The notes under the pieces: generated by a model
Databases searched by the model: none
Seen by the model: the letters and a program-made list of their open reading frames with translations, nothing else
What the model was told of the DNA's origin: nothing
Part shown: positions 38,101 through 50,135 of the stretch, in pieces
Position numbering within the stretch: the first letter of the stretch is position 1
How the letters are laid out: each line of letters opens with the position of its first letter
Assembly (NCBI RefSeq): GCF_032362555.1
Contig: NC_083516.1
Location: 1,265,001 to 1,329,000, forward strand
Source of the DNA: Amyelois transitella
Lineage: Eukaryota > Arthropoda > Insecta > Lepidoptera > Pyralidae
Direction of reading: 5' to 3'
DNA length: 64,000 nucleotides
Position numbers and translations under genes: made by a program

Positions 38101-39483
38101 CTTTCTTTAGAAAAAAATGTAAATAACATTCCTTTTAGTAGGTTGTTGAAGTTTTCAAACGATAGTTACTATATTCGAACTTAAGTACATTTGTTTATTC
38201 TTTTCTAAGTTACCAATTTGTATTGTGTGTAAAGAGGCTTTATATTATTAACATTCTAATTTGATACCACATTCATGTCAATTTAAATATCAAATTGGGA
38301 AAATGTTTTCAGTTTTATATCTACCATATTTATGTATCAACTGAACACGTCTGTTTCATCAATATTTTTATTGTTATAGTTGAATTTGTCTTTTGTGATT
38401 ATTGTTTTATGAAATTTGACGGTAGTGGAAGAACAAGGTGAACAAATACTAGAGACAGTGAACCCCAAACGGTGATATATTAGCATGGCAAATTTTATGA
38501 AACATGCCACTGATTTTAATTCATCATCATATTTTAAAGTATAATTTTTCTAAATAATTATAATGGAAAGTATTCTGGTCACTTCAACTAATAATTGATA
38601 GTTTTTGTAAATTAAGAGCGCCTTCACATTGAGTGACACTGGGCCGCAAGAGGTGAACGGGCGCGACAGTAGCGGCTCGACAAACTTCTATACTATAAAC
38701 AAATAGTGATTTTTCATAGCAGACCGCAGCCGCGTGTGGTCAGTCTGTTTCAAAATGCATGTTCGAACAATAATTTCACAATGAGTGAATACACGCGGCT
38801 GTTTTTGTAATGAGAAGACGTGTGGCGTGGTTGCCGTCTTGCAACCTTATGTAAAGGCAGCCTAATAAATTTCGCTGCAGGTACGAGCCACAATAATATG
38901 TATATACAGTGAATGTGGCACGCTTGAAAGATTGTAATATAATATTTATTGAATAGGTTTGAATAAAATTGAACTGCAGTAGTAGTTTTACATATGTATT
39001 GAGATTTCAAGTTAGGATAGTTGCATTTGCCAAAATAAATCTCCCAATCACTGTTTTTGGTTGTTTTATTTGTTACATACTTATAATCAAGTTTTTATTC
39101 AACCAAGATGTGGAGTAGACAGATTTGTTTGCAGTAGATTTAGTGCCAAGAGAAAGTAGTAACAGTAACTAGATTTTGTTCATAGTTTTGTGAGCAAAAA
39201 ATATTTATTAATCAACAACCACATGAAAAAGTATTCTATGTACTTCTGTCAAGTAATTCTACAAGCAGGTTTTTATACATTGATTTCCTACCTAGTATGT
39301 GCATTCTTAAAATGAAAGAAAAAGCAAAGACAATACCTACAGTAAGATACATGATTAATTAGTATCATAGGCATCCTAAATTAAATCAAGGATAAAAAAA
39401 ACTTATCTTTTTTATTATTACAAAATTTATTTACAGTTTTAGTTATCCATAGTAAAAATAAAATATTACTCTTTGAATTGACA
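35188..39483. other. ksr 3' UTR and AT-rich intergenic DNA
   Basis: Follows the ksr stop and ends at the RRP40 stop on the other strand, so the two genes are convergent. No exon recognised. A canonical AATAAA is at 35856-35861, 670 bases after the ksr stop. AATAAA in minus sense, usable by RRP40, is at 39426-39431 or 39411-39416. The rest is AT-rich with poly-A/T runs (for example near 37750) and almost free of the SINE families that fill the rest of the window. Confidence 0.6.
35856..35861 (+). terminator. Candidate ksr polyadenylation signal AATAAA
   Basis: First strong AATAAA after the ksr stop in an AT-rich trailer. Implies a 3' UTR of roughly 690 nt. Other hexamers occur downstream, so usage is uncertain. 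Confidence 0.45.
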
Positions 39484-40194
39484 TCAGGACACATGACCTG
39501 CAAGGATAGCTGCTATATTTGAGCACAAACTCTTAATCTCATCATCGCTCATGTACTCACAGCCGAGAATAGCATTACCCACTGCTATAGTTTCCCTCAT
39601 ACTGCTAGCTTTAATCCATATGCGACCATTCATTCCTGCAGCTATCTCAAATGGCCATTCATTCTTCAATGAGTTCAGCAAAGGACAATTTGGGTTCAGA
39701 ATCTTTCTCACAAGGTTCAAGGAACATTTGAACACGAAACCGTCACACAGAACACCCATACGACCCTTTTTCCCTGTGGAATCTACACAAACTAATTCGG
39801 GTTCCATATCTTTGCTGGCCACTAGCATCTTTGCGTATACTACATCGCCAATTTGGACTTCAGGCCTGTTCTTTTTTGTGGCATTCTCAAAAGAAAGGTA
39901 TGATAGTGAGGCGGGGCAGCTGCCGCCGACGTCGACTCTGAATATGTCACCAGCCTTTTGAACTACAATGCCAATAACATTCTCTCCTCTAGATGGCACA
40001 TATCGCTTTTGATAGCTATCCACCCAGAAAGTATTGGATGCACGTTTTCTTAGCACACCGGGTTTGGTGACGAATATTTTGTCGATATCTTTACGAAGGC
40101 CCGGACCGAGGATCACTTTGCCCTTTTCACCTGCGGCTTCTATTTCTTCACAGGAATCACCAGGAAGAACAACGTCCCCTACGGAAATCCTCAT
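39484..40194 (-). CDS. Rrp40: Exosome complex component RRP40 (EXOSC3)
   Basis: RNA-binding cap subunit of the RNA exosome, which degrades and trims RNA 3'-5' in nucleus and cytoplasm. 236 codons in one exon, close to the usual length. N-terminal domain about 1-60, S1 domain about 65-145 starting RYVPSRGENVIGIV, C-terminal KH domain with the family's G-x-N-G signature at GMNGRIWIKA (187-196). The ATG at 40194 gives the expected start (MRISVGDVVLPGD). The flanking DNA shows no splice need, though a 5' non-coding exon cannot be excluded. It faces ksr tail to tail. Confidence 0.92.
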   Translation of the reverse strand: MRISVGDVVLPGDSCEEIEAAGEKGKVILGPGLRKDIDKIFVTKPGVLRKRASNTFWVDSYQKRYVPSRGENVIGIVVQKAGDIFRVDVGGSCPASLSYLSFENATKKNRPEVQIGDVVYAKMLVASKDMEPELVCVDSTGKKGRMGVLCDGFVFKCSLNLVRKILNPNCPLLNSLKNEWPFEIAAGMNGRIWIKASSMRETIAVGNAILGCEYMSDDEIKSLCSNIAAILAGHVS

Positions 40195-40599
40195 ATTTGT
40201 TTTTATTTTTAAGTGAAAAGTTTATCAAGCTTCTTAAAATATCTTCATTTGTTCTTATAAAGTGCTAGGTTTTTATATAGGTACACCACGAAAACTTTTG
40301 GTTTATCCGGAACTCGCGTGCGTTTTGTTGACATTATTATTTGCACGAATTGACCGTTGATTGACATTGACAGTCGGATTCAACGGATTTATTTTTATGA
40401 TGCCAAAGTTAAGTCTCACTTAACTGGATGAAATTTACGCAAGACTGCGTGTTAAATGTTTATTATATCTATGTGTATGTGGTATGTAACTTTTATCTAA
40501 TCATGCAATATGTGTCACTTCACTAATAAAAACAAAACTTGCCCCACATTCTGTCTTTGAGTATTTAAACAATAGTAGTATAATCAATTACTTTTCAAC

Positions 40600-41868
40600 T
40601 TCGGTATCGTCGTGGGTCATCCTGCATTTCCGCCGTAGGCGGAAATGTGGGGTAGCTGTTCAGGGATTGTGGCCCTCTTCAGCGGATGTCTACGCTGCCT
40701 GCAACGGCAGGCAGGTCACGAGCGTGGCCGTGGCGGCCACTAATAAGGTCTTCCTCTTCCTGCGGGGTCAACGGGCGCCGCGGGTGCGGCGCCTGCAGTG
40801 GTGTTCGCTGCGAAGATGGCTTCTCTCGGCGATGGCCAATGTCTTCGGTCCGGCGGGCGAGCGTGGAGTGGCGCGATGCCCACAAGGTGCGGGTGCGCCG
40901 ACCTGTCCGCCCTGCCGAACATATCGCCGGCCAGACGCGAGATGAACGCGTCCAGGCCCTCCCATTTGAGGTCCCGCTGGATCGTCGCGTTCCTCACGTA
41001 CCGTGGGGCCCTGACGATGTCGCGGAGACATTGGTTCTCTTGTGCGCGGAGACGTCGCCTGTTTGTCTCCGCAACATAGGCGTACCACGCCTGGGCTGCG
41101 TACGTGAGGCGGGATCTGACGTAGGTTTTGTAGATCCCGAGCTTCGTCTTCAGCGGGAGGCTGGAGGAGAGGACTGGACGCAGTCTTCCCCTGGCCATCT
41201 TCACAGTTTGCACCACTGAATCGACGTGGGTCTTCAGGCGAAGTCCACGGTCGATCTTGACCCCGAGGTAGGTGACGTGTGGCTGCCACGCCACGTCCTT
41301 CCCGAAGAGCTTCAGCGGCGGCGGTGGGGCGGCGTTCCCGGAGATAATGGCCTGCGTTTTCGCCACGTTCACCGACAGTCTCCACTTCTGGAGCCAATCT
41401 GGCAGGGCGTCGAGTGCCTTTTGGAGTTTCTTGGCGGCGTGCTTCGCGTTTATGGATTTTGCGAAGTACGCCGCGTCGTCGGCGTATAGAGCCAGCTTGG
41501 CTCCATCGGCGACCGGGATGTCGTCGGTGTACGCAGCGTAGCAGGCCGGGCTCAGGCAGCTGCCCTGAGGAACGCCAGCCCGGACGGGTTTTTCCGAAGA
41601 TACGGCGTCTTCGACCGCCACCCTGATCTTCCGCTCGTTCAGGAAGGAGGCCACAATCCTTGTAAGTCTTCTTGGCAGTTGGCTCTTTGACAGTTTGTAC
41701 AGCAACCCCTCGTGCCATACTCTGTCGAAGGCCTTCTCGTTGTCGAGGAGCACGACAGCCACGGTCTCCTTGCGATTGGCAGCAGCTGAGATCTCGCCAA
41801 GGAGTCTGGCGATCTGGAGCGTCGTGGAGTGTTCGGGCCGGAACCCGAACTGCTCGGCGCGCAACTTA
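40600..41868 (-). mobile_element. 5'-truncated jockey-clade LINE
   Basis: An open frame at 41864-40740 (374 codons) is the C-terminal part of a non-LTR reverse transcriptase. It has FGFRPEHSTTLQIARLL, VVLLDNEKAFDRVWHEGLL, GVPQGSCLSPACYAAYTDDIP and the YADD catalytic box (LALYADDAAYFA). Endonuclease and N-terminal RT are missing and similarity stops abruptly near 41868, as in incomplete reverse transcription. About 120 bp of 3' UTR follow, with a stem-loop at 40625-40647 (10 bp arms, 3-base loop). High GC contrasts with the host DNA. The exact 3' end and target duplication were not resolved. Confidence 0.82.
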
Positions 41869-42139
41869 GGTATCCTTCACGGAACTCTATAGTACAAGAT
41901 GTTGAAGTGTTGTATGAAGAAGTAGCGGAAACGCAATGAATTTGGGTTACTTCATGTGCTGTTGACTGTTCTATTAAGCAATTACTATCTGATGTTTATT
42001 AACATCAAATTTTTTTATATTATAATCCTTGATCGTAGGATTATTCATTCGTTATGTTATGCTCAGATAAGTCTCGCGAATCTTAAGTTTTGCTCGCTAG
42101 CAACAACCTCGTAACATTTCTTCATATTGTTTATATTTA

Positions 42140-42362
42140 TGTAGAAGGCCTGTGATTCCTCGAATTAATGTTTACTTCCACAACCTTCTAACAAAATGAA
42201 ACTGAAGAATGTATGTAAATGTTTAATAAAGAAATGCGACAACATGCGATTTGAACCAGAGCTATATGTGGAGTGAAGGATCGGCTCGGCGATGATGTCT
42301 CAAGCGCGTCTTGCGCGCGCAGACATCGTTCTTAGTTTTTCAAATTCAAACGGCACGCCACA
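42140..42362 (-). repeat. Gypsy 3' LTR
   Basis: TG...CA in the plus reading; carries an extra T (cgttcttag) relative to the 5' LTR. The purine tract is adjacent at 42363-42375. Confidence 0.92.
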
Positions 42363-42384
42363 TCACTCCCCTTCCAGACCGTTA

Positions 42385-45300
42385 CTACGGTCGATAGCAA
42401 ACAGGCAGTCTGACTCTTCTGCCGCTACGAGTTTTCTTCTCTTCTAATTCTCCATTTCTTTCTTCCTCTTCTAATCTTCTTTCGGTCTCCGCTGAAGTAG
42501 TTATGGAAGTGGGAATTGGGATCTCACGTGCTAAATAGGCTGGCTTCAGCCTATCGGTCGAGACATTTGTGGTCTTGCCTCTGATTTCGATTTTGTAAAA
42601 CTTCGGTTGCCTTTTCAAAACTTTGAAGGGACCAGCATAAGGAGGTTCAAGTGCACCACGTACATGATCTTGACGGAGAAAGACGTGAGAAGTTGCGTTA
42701 AGATCACGTGGTATATAGAAAGGCACTTTAGAATGCCACGAAGTAGGTTTAGGGGAAAGTTTCGCCATAGTAGCTCGAAGGCGTGTCACGTACTGAGTGA
42801 TGTCTGAAGTGGTGTAGTCATCAACAGGAGCGAGAAATTGGCCAGGCAGCTGAAGCGGCTCGCCATACACGAGCTCGGCTGGACTGGCATGGAGATCTTC
42901 TTTCCAGGAACTTCGTAGCCCAAGGAGGACCAGTGGAAGAGATTCTGTCCATTGCGAAGTGTCGTGACACATGATGGCGGCTTTCAACTGGCGGTGCAGA
43001 CGCTCGACGATCCCGTTAGCAGCCGGATGGTAAGCAGTAGTGCGGAGGTGTCGCGCGCCGATCATAGTTGTGAGCGCCTTAAACAGATGGCTCTCAAATT
43101 GGCGGCCACGGTCGGTGGTCACACGCGCGGGACAACCGAATCTGGCTATCCAGCCAGACACGAGGGCGGCTGCGCAGGTCTCTGCCGTGATGTCTTGCAG
43201 TGGAATCGCCTCAGGCCATCGCGTAAATCTGTCAATGATCGTGAGGCAGTACCTGTAACTACAAGACAGTGGTAAGGGTCCAACGAGGTCGATGTGAATA
43301 TGAGAGAACCTCGCTGATGGAGTGATAAATGAGGAGAGAGGAGTGCGAGTATGACGAGTGATTTTACTTGTTTGGCATTTCAAGCATTGCCGTGCCCACT
43401 CTCTACAGTGCTTACGAATCCCTGGCCACACAAATTTCTGGGCGACCAGTCGTGCTGTAGCTGAGCTTCCAGGATGATTCCAGCTATGGATCATGTCAAA
43501 AACTTGCCGTCTGAGCTTTGGAGTGATATACGGTCTCGGAGGATGAATAGAAGTGTCGCAATAAATCGGTAAATTACTATTATTCTTTATCTTCTTCAGT
43601 TTAAGAGCCGAACCAGAGGTGAGGAGTTCTTGCAGCTCAGGATCGTCTTCCTGTGATTTTGCAAGCTCTTCATAATCGAGTGCCACAGTGATTTCATCAA
43701 CACGTGAGAGAGCGTCAGCAACCACGTTATCCGGTCCAGGTATATACCGTATATCTGTCGTGAACTGTGATATAAAATCGAGATACCGGAACTGTCTTGG
43801 AGAACAATGCTGCCTATTAACAGTGAAGGCAAACGTCAAAGGTTTGTGGTCCGTGTAGATGGTGAAGTTTGCGGTTTCCACCATATGCCGAAAATATTTT
43901 ATCGCTTCGTAAACGGCTAAAAGCTCTCTGTCATAAGGGCTATACTTTTTCTGAGTTGATGAAAGTTTGTGTGAGTAAAATGCTAGAGGTTGCCAAACGT
44001 TATTAATACGCTGCTGAAGTACTGCTCCGATCGCAACGTCTGAAGCGTCTGTAACAATTGCGAGTTCGGCCGAGTAATCTGGGTGAGCAAGGAGTGTAGC
44101 TTCGGATAATGAAGTTTTGCAAGCTTCAAATGATTGAACTAGCTCAGGGGTCATGTCAACTGGATGCGAGCCTTTGATTTTGGGTCCCTGAAGTAATGAA
44201 TTCAACGGCGCCTGTAGTTTAGCAGCGTTAGGGATGAATCTGCGATAGAAATTGAGCATTCCCAAGAAACGCCGGAGTTCTTTGACAGTCTTGGGAATAG
44301 GGTACTCCCTTACAGCCTGAACTTTGTCATCGACAGGTTTTGATCCTGCAGCAGACACCATATAACCTAAAAACTTGACAACATTTTGGCCAAATGTGCA
44401 CTTCGAAGTGTTGATAAGCAATCCATACTCTTTGAGACGTTCAAACAACTGACGTACGTGCTTCCTGTGCTCCTCTGCGCTTCTCGAAAAAACGAGAATA
44501 TCGTCGATGTAACCATAACAGAAATCTAGGCCAGATAGAACTTCATCGATAAATCTTTGAAATGTTTGAGCTGCGTTTCGTAATCCGAATGTCATGTACG
44601 GAAATTCAAACATTCCAAAGGGTGTCGTGATCGCCGTTTTGGGAATATCATCTGGATGTACAGCAATCTGATTATAGGCTTTCACCAGGTCTACAGTTGT
44701 GAAGATGGAGCATCCTGCAAGCTGGTGTGCAAAGTCCTGTATATGGCGGATTGGATAGCGGTCAGGTATGGTCCTAGCATTAAGTGCCCTATAGTCACCA
44801 CATGGTCTCCAGCTGTCATCTTTCTTCTTAACCAGGTGAAGAGCAGAAGACCAAGGGCTTTCCGATCGCCGGGCTGTACCAACTGCTAACATGTCCTCAA
44901 ATTCCTTTTTAGCTGCCTTAGCACGGACGGGATCAAGACGTCGTGGCTTACATGAGACTGGATGTCCAGGTGTTGTCCTGATATAATGTAGCGTGGTATG
45001 TTTTGCAACAGATCGCATACCTGCAGGTCTGGTAATCTCTGGATATTCACGCAGAATCTCATGGTATTCGGTTTCACCCATTACTGCCTTAACTGAAGCA
45101 ATGTCGTCAGTAGTTCCTGCCTTCTCAGAGATCGCAGCCACGTGCAAAGTCGTTATGCCGTCAACTAAACGTTGATTTCTGCAATCAACCAGTAGATTGT
45201 AGTGACTTAGAAAATCCACACCAATGATGGGTTTCGATACATCAGCTAAAGTGAAACTCCAAGAAAAATCTCGACGAAGACCAAGGTTCAGGTGCAACTG

Positions 45301-45546
45301 TATAGGTCCATAGGTATTAATAATAGTTCCGTTCGCTGCAATAAGATCGTACTTAGATCGGGTACAGGGCGTCCTGACAGCTGATCGTGGGAAAACGCAC
45401 AAGTCTGAGCCAGTGTCCACCAGGAACTGCGCTTTCGAGGCACGGTCGGTGACGAAGAGACGGCCTGTAGATGAGGGGCAGTCGTTGGCCGCTACTTCCG
45501 ACCGCCCTGTTCGTTTCCCGTCTGGAATGAGCAAGGTTGTCTGCAT
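42385..45546 (-). CDS. Gypsy Pol polyprotein
   Basis: 1053 codons, uninterrupted. Order: aspartic protease ([13 protein letters not shown], about residue 42), RT ([11 protein letters not shown], about residue 345), RNase H ([14 protein letters not shown]), integrase with HHCC finger (HSWNHPGSS...CLKCQ), catalytic core ([29 protein letters not shown]) and a C-terminal GPF-type module ([15 protein letters not shown]). RT before integrase places it in Ty3/Gypsy. The first ATG is within the gag overlap; the true product probably starts by frameshift. Confidence 0.93.
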   Translation of the reverse strand: MQTTLLIPDGKRTGRSEVAANDCPSSTGRLFVTDRASKAQFLVDTGSDLCVFPRSAVRTPCTRSKYDLIAANGTIINTYGPIQLHLNLGLRRDFSWSFTLADVSKPIIGVDFLSHYNLLVDCRNQRLVDGITTLHVAAISEKAGTTDDIASVKAVMGETEYHEILREYPEITRPAGMRSVAKHTTLHYIRTTPGHPVSCKPRRLDPVRAKAAKKEFEDMLAVGTARRSESPWSSALHLVKKKDDSWRPCGDYRALNARTIPDRYPIRHIQDFAHQLAGCSIFTTVDLVKAYNQIAVHPDDIPKTAITTPFGMFEFPYMTFGLRNAAQTFQRFIDEVLSGLDFCYGYIDDILVFSRSAEEHRKHVRQLFERLKEYGLLINTSKCTFGQNVVKFLGYMVSAAGSKPVDDKVQAVREYPIPKTVKELRRFLGMLNFYRRFIPNAAKLQAPLNSLLQGPKIKGSHPVDMTPELVQSFEACKTSLSEATLLAHPDYSAELAIVTDASDVAIGAVLQQRINNVWQPLAFYSHKLSSTQKKYSPYDRELLAVYEAIKYFRHMVETANFTIYTDHKPLTFAFTVNRQHCSPRQFRYLDFISQFTTDIRYIPGPDNVVADALSRVDEITVALDYEELAKSQEDDPELQELLTSGSALKLKKIKNNSNLPIYCDTSIHPPRPYITPKLRRQVFDMIHSWNHPGSSATARLVAQKFVWPGIRKHCREWARQCLKCQTSKITRHTRTPLSSFITPSARFSHIHIDLVGPLPLSCSYRYCLTIIDRFTRWPEAIPLQDITAETCAAALVSGWIARFGCPARVTTDRGRQFESHLFKALTTMIGARHLRTTAYHPAANGIVERLHRQLKAAIMCHDTSQWTESLPLVLLGLRSSWKEDLHASPAELVYGEPLQLPGQFLAPVDDYTTSDITQYVTRLRATMAKLSPKPTSWHSKVPFYIPRDLNATSHVFLRQDHVRGALEPPYAGPFKVLKRQPKFYKIEIRGKTTNVSTDRLKPAYLAREIPIPTSITTSAETERRLEEEERNGELEEKKTRSGRRVRLPVCYRP

Positions 45547-46313
45547 TTATTCGCTTTTGATCCAAATGTGTAATGGTAGAAACAATGAGGGTGGTCTGGC
45601 GGTGGCTGTCTCGGCCTCGAGCGACTTCTTGAGCGGTTGAACTTGCGGAATCTAGATTTGGAGCGCGATCGATTTCTGCCATTAAAGTTGCCGGTAAGAG
45701 AAGCTAGTTGTCTAGTCAGCTCACTGACCTGTTTTGCCAGTTCATCTAAGGTCGAGAGACTTCCAGTAGAGGTGCTTACCGCGCAGGCTTGAGGTGTTGT
45801 AGGAGCGATCTCATGTACCTTGTCCGCCAACTCTCCCAACTTATCTATGGAAAGATCCATCTGTGAAGCAATTACTGTTTGAATATTTTGAGGTAAACGA
45901 CTTGTCCAAATAGTGGTAAGAAAATCCTTAGGTACAGAGGGACCTGCTAAGCTCTCCAAATGACGTAAAAATTGGGAGGGTTTCCTATCGCCGAGTTCCT
46001 CATGCATCAATAATTGTTTAACGCGCTTTTCTTTCGACGCGGACAACCGTCTAATTAGCTCCGTTTTTAATTTAGTGTATTTGTCCCTTTCCGGAGGCCT
46101 AGTTATAACATCTTTCACTTCTATTGCATATTGATGATCAAGTTGTGCCACCAAATAACTAAATTTAGTTTCATCTGTAGTTATTTTCGAGAGTTCGAAC
46201 TGACATTCTAACTGGGCGAACCACAACGCCGGTTCTTCGGGCCAAAATGGTGGAACTCGTACACCAACTCGCCAAACCTCATCAATTTTATCCACTTTTT
46301 CCGAGACAGACAT
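45492..46313 (-). CDS. Gypsy Gag
   Basis: 273 codons. Capsid-like region with [17 protein letters not shown] and the segment [15 protein letters not shown]. The C-terminal basic tract ([21 protein letters not shown], shortened here) is followed by [18 protein letters not shown], a Cys-His motif typical of CsRn1-clade Gag. It overlaps pol by 55 bases. Pol lies in the -1 frame, so expression by -1 frameshifting is likely. Confidence 0.88.
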   Translation of the reverse strand: MSVSEKVDKIDEVWRVGVRVPPFWPEEPALWFAQLECQFELSKITTDETKFSYLVAQLDHQYAIEVKDVITRPPERDKYTKLKTELIRRLSASKEKRVKQLLMHEELGDRKPSQFLRHLESLAGPSVPKDFLTTIWTSRLPQNIQTVIASQMDLSIDKLGELADKVHEIAPTTPQACAVSTSTGSLSTLDELAKQVSELTRQLASLTGNFNGRNRSRSKSRFRKFNRSRSRSRPRQPPPDHPHCFYHYTFGSKANKCRQPCSFQTGNEQGGRK

Positions 46314-46465
46314 AATAAAAATAAAAATCGCTCACCGCTTGTATAGACCAAACCCTTTAAATGAAAATCCGTTTTGTTTTGTTTCTTTTTGACAGAACTT
46401 TTTCTAGAATGTTTGAGAAAAATTCAGAAGGAACAACAAAAATTCTTCTTTGTCGGGGTCACCAA

Positions 46466-46687
46466 TGTAGAAGGCCTGTGATTCCTCGAATTAATGTTTA
46501 CTTCCACAACCTTCTAACAAAATGAAACTGAAGAATGTATGTAAATGTTTAATAAAGAAATGCGACAACATGCGATTTGAACCAGAGCTATATGTGGAGT
46601 GAAGGATCGGCTCGGCGATGATGTCTCAAGCGCGTCTTGCGCGCGCAGACATCGTTCTAGTTTTTCAAATTCAAACGGCACGCCACA
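46466..46687 (-). repeat. Gypsy 5' LTR, 174 bp from RCL1 start
   Basis: 222 bp, followed by TTTA. Primer site at 46452-46464 (gtcggggtcacca in plus sense). The RCL1 ATG is at 46862 on the opposite strand. Confidence 0.92.
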
Positions 46688-46861
46688 TTTATACTATTTA
46701 TGGTCCATATCACGAGAAAAATAGTCAAATGAAAGGTGTACGTCAATGTCAAAGTAAGCATGAACTTTAAGCTGTCATCTTACCTCAACCATGTGTTTAT
46801 TGTTTTCATGTTGTTTTTTTTCAATTTTCTTTTCGCGTGTTTAAATAAATGATAGTGTAAA

Positions 46862-49800
46862 ATGCCGGCAGTAATTGATAAAGATGTTCTTATATACAAG
46901 GGGAGTAATTTCCTTCGGCAGAGACTATTGCTATCGACACTTAGCGGCCGTGCTATCAAAGTTGAAGAGATTCGCAGCGGACACGACGACCCGGGTCTTA
47001 GAGAGTACGAGGTGAATTTGATCCGGTTGCTGGATAAGGTGACAAATGGGACAAGGGTGGAGCTGGGTGAAACAGGGACGTCGTTGTATTTCCAGCCAGG
47101 AATTTTGATCGGAGGTCAAGTCAACCACAGTTGCTGTACACAGAGGGGTATAGGTTAGTAAATAATTTAAATCTCTTCAATAAGAATAAATAACATATTG
47201 CAGATTAGTGAGCTTTCTGAACTAGGTAGAAGACTCACTACTTTGCATAAGCATAAATTTATATTTTAGGTATAAACCTAAAGTAATTAAGCAAGATTGT
47301 TTTTTAAATTTGATTAGTTCGTTTTGTTGTTGCAATAAATTAATTCAATATCTTAAATATTTTCAGGTTACTACCTAGAAGTGTTGCTAGCTCTGGGTCC
47401 TTTCTGCAAGGAGCCTTTGAACGCAGTCCTGCAGGGTGTCACCCACAGCGATCTTGACGTGTCTGTAGACAAAGTGAAGTCGGCTGCATTGCCTGTACTA
47501 CTGAAGTTCATATTGGTTGATGACGGATTGGATCTCAAGGTAGTGAGGAGAGGTAAGTTAAATAATTACAGTTTTACTATCCTATACTATACAATCCTTA
47601 ACTTCTTTTAGGAGATGGGTTAGCAACCTGTCACTATGATAGTATTGAAATTCAAATAGTGATATGTCACTTACCAATCCCAAGTTTATTAGCCTTTCCC
47701 TTAGTCGCCTTTTATGACATCCATGAAAAAAGAAGAAAAAGGATCAAAATCTGGAAATTGTTAAAAAAATGATGATTAAGTTTTATAAGGGATAATAAGA
47801 TTTTCAGTGCCTTTTGTTTGCCCCTTGTTTGCCTTTTGTTTAGTTTAACTATATGTATTTGTTAATTCTGTTCTCAGTAAGTGAATTAAATGTAATCTTT
47901 TATGAGAATAAATTCTTGAAACCAAACAAGTATTTAAAATATTTTTGTTATTTTACAGGAGCGCCACCTCTGGGCGGTGGTGAAGTGGTATTCAAATGTC
48001 CAGTACGTCGCCACCTCCGCCCTCTGCAATGGACCAAGTGGGGGCTTGTGAAGAGGATCCGAGGAGTCGTGTACGCTCTGAGGGTGTCTCCGACTATGGC
48101 TAACAGAGTCGTGGAGGCTGCCAAGGGAGTGAGTTAGTTTATTTAAATGAGATGACAAAGTTGTGTGGTTTCCAGCATTTCTGACCGGTAACTGACTGAT
48201 GAAAGAATGATTCGAGTGGTTACAAGTTCAATCTGGCATCAGTCTGCTGTCATTCACAACAGAACATGCATACATACATATGGTCACGTCTATATACCTT
48301 GCGGGGTAGACAGAGCCAACAATCTTGAAAGACTGAATAGCCACGTTCAGCTATTTGGCTTAATGATAGAATTGAGATTCAAATCGCTAAGCTCAGGTTG
48401 CTAACCCATCGCCTAAAAAAGAATCCCAAGTTTTGTAAGCCTATCCCTTAGCCGCCTTTTACGACATCCACGGGAAAGAGATGGAGTGGTCCTATTCTTT
48501 TTTGTATTGGGCCGGGAACCACACAACAGAATCATAAAAAATATTTGATATTTACCATTCTGGACCATCCATTCTTCAATTAACCAGTTAGACGATAATT
48601 CTCCCACAATTTTGAGGAAATTGATGGTCTGAACTGACACCAAAATGATTGCGTAACCCTTGTCTTAGGAAATGTGCTTTTTCTAATATATTTATGCAGA
48701 GAATGCAAGATTTGAAATAGTTATTTCTTTTTTAATTCAGGTCTTTAATTAAAATATTCCTCAACCATTTCAGGTAATGCTGAACTTCCTGCCCGATGTG
48801 TATATTAACACTGACCAGTGTAGAGGTCCGAATGCGGGCAAGAGTCCCGGGTTCGGTGTCAGCCTCGTCGCTGAGACCAATGAGAAGACATTCTATTGTG
48901 CTGAAGCTGTATGTATGAAAAAAATTGTCATAAAAATGTTTTTATTATTTACAATTTTTAAACTTTTTTTTTTGGTCTTATTAATGTTATAACATTAGAT
49001 TGATTTTGGAGTCTGGGTAAATGCCTTTTCTCAGGAAATAACTGAGAAAACTAAGTTTACTTTTGTTAGAATTCTAAGTAATTAACACTAAAACTACAGG
49101 GCTATAAATATTGGTACATGTACAAGTGGATCGGATATAAATCTAATACCTATGCTCTTGGGAATTGAAATATTGTAGCTATTTATTTATTTATTAATTT
49201 TTATATTTATTCTTTATTGTAACAATAACAATTTGTAAAGTACAATAGGCGGACTCAGGGTGAGGGAAAATAATGATTAAAATAACGTTTAAAATAACAA
49301 TACTCATATAAATTTCAAGTGAGATCCTTGATGTTGCATTGTATCTTGTTCAGAAATCTGTAGAACCTGGAAAAGGGGAGACTTCCCTGCCCGAAGACAT
49401 AGGCAAGCAGTGCGCCCAGAGACTCCTGGATGAGGTGTACCGCGGTGGAGCCGTGGACTCTTCCTTCCAATGGTTGGTGGCGTTGTGGATGGCCCTTGGT
49501 CAGAAGGACGTCAGCGAGTGTGTGGTGAGTTTATTTATTTATTTATTTATTCATACATACATATGGTCACGTCTATATTATACAGTCTTGTAAAGACTGA
49601 TAGGCCACGTTCAGCTATTTGGCTTAATGATAGGATTGAGATGCAAATAGTGACAGGTTGCTAGCCCATCGCCTAAAAGAAGAATCCCAAGTTTATAAGC
49701 CTATCCATTAGTCGCCTTTTCGCGTCGTCACTATATGAATCTCAATTCTATCTTAAAGCCAAATAGCGGAACATGGACTGTTAGTCTTTTCAAGACTGTT

Positions 49801-50131
49801 GGCTCTGTCTACCCGCAAGGGATATAGACGTGATTATATGTATGTTTTTTATAATCATCGCTAGGAGTGTCTACTGTCACTCCTAGCGATGATTATAAAA
49901 AAAAAAATTTCTCAATATATTAAAATATAATTGTTCGCATTACAGGTGGGTCCTTTGTCAGATTACACTATCAGTTTCCTGCAGCATCTGAAAGAGTTCT
50001 TCGGAGTGATGTTTAAGTTGGAGGTGTTGAGGTCAGAAGACGAAGATGAAGACGAGACCCTGTCAGCGCAGAAGGTCAAGATGACGTGTGTGGGCATAGG
50101 ATATGTTAATATTAGTAAAAGGACGTTATAA
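46862..50131 (+). CDS. Rcl1: RNA 3'-phosphate cyclase-like protein RCL1, six exons
   Basis: Nucleolar factor needed for 18S rRNA maturation at early pre-rRNA cleavage sites; a BMS1 partner. Exons 46862-47153, 47367-47552, 47959-48128, 48774-48908, 49354-49524, 49946-50131 sum to 1140 nt (379 aa plus TAA). All phases agree and introns are GT-AG. The product starts MPAVIDKDVLIYKGSNFLRQRLLLSTLSG and has the cyclase fold segments YYLEVLLALGPF, GGGEVVFKCP and PNAGKSPGFG. The C-terminus has an acidic run (EDEDEDE) and ends GIGYVNISKRTL. Length fits the family. Introns 2-5 carry partial or full SINE-like copies. The stop codon TAA overlaps AATAAA. Confidence 0.93.
48268..48526 (-). repeat. SINE-like family A, reverse copy in RCL1 intron 3
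   Basis: Full length, tail (catacata), ends gccgggaaccacac. Confidence 0.85.
49548..49902. repeat. Two opposed family A pieces and a hairpin in RCL1 intron 5
   Basis: Reverse piece 49548-49722 and forward piece about 49735-49842, followed at 49845-49902 by a perfect hairpin: 25 bp arms 49845-49869 and 49878-49902, 8-base loop. Confidence 0.8.
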
Positions 50132-50135
50132 TAAA
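50130..50135 (+). terminator. RCL1 polyadenylation signal overlapping the stop codon
   Basis: The TAA stop (50129-50131) shares bases with AATAAA at 50130-50135. A T/GT-rich tract starts 15 bases later (ttttgtgtttttttt), as expected downstream of a cleavage site. The 3' UTR may therefore be only about 20-30 nt. Confidence 0.6.

Larger units (their letters stand above)
42140..46687 (-). mobile_element. Full-length Gypsy LTR retrotransposon, CsRn1-like
   Basis: LTRs 42140-42362 (223 bp) and 46466-46687 (222 bp) differ by one base that I could see. The 4 bp target duplication is TTTA (42136-42139 and 46688-46691). The primer site next to the 5' LTR (minus sense: tggtgaccccgac) fits tRNA-Trp. 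The gag has a C-x3-H type finger rather than a zinc knuckle. Both traits are known for the CsRn1 clade (for example Kabuki of silkworm). Purine tract ggaaggggagtga lies before the 3' LTR. No envelope gene. Both frames are open, so the copy may be recent. Confidence 0.92.

Noticed and set aside
41672..41892. Several short plus-strand frames over the LINE fragment
   Set aside because: GC-rich shadows of the minus-strand reverse transcriptase.
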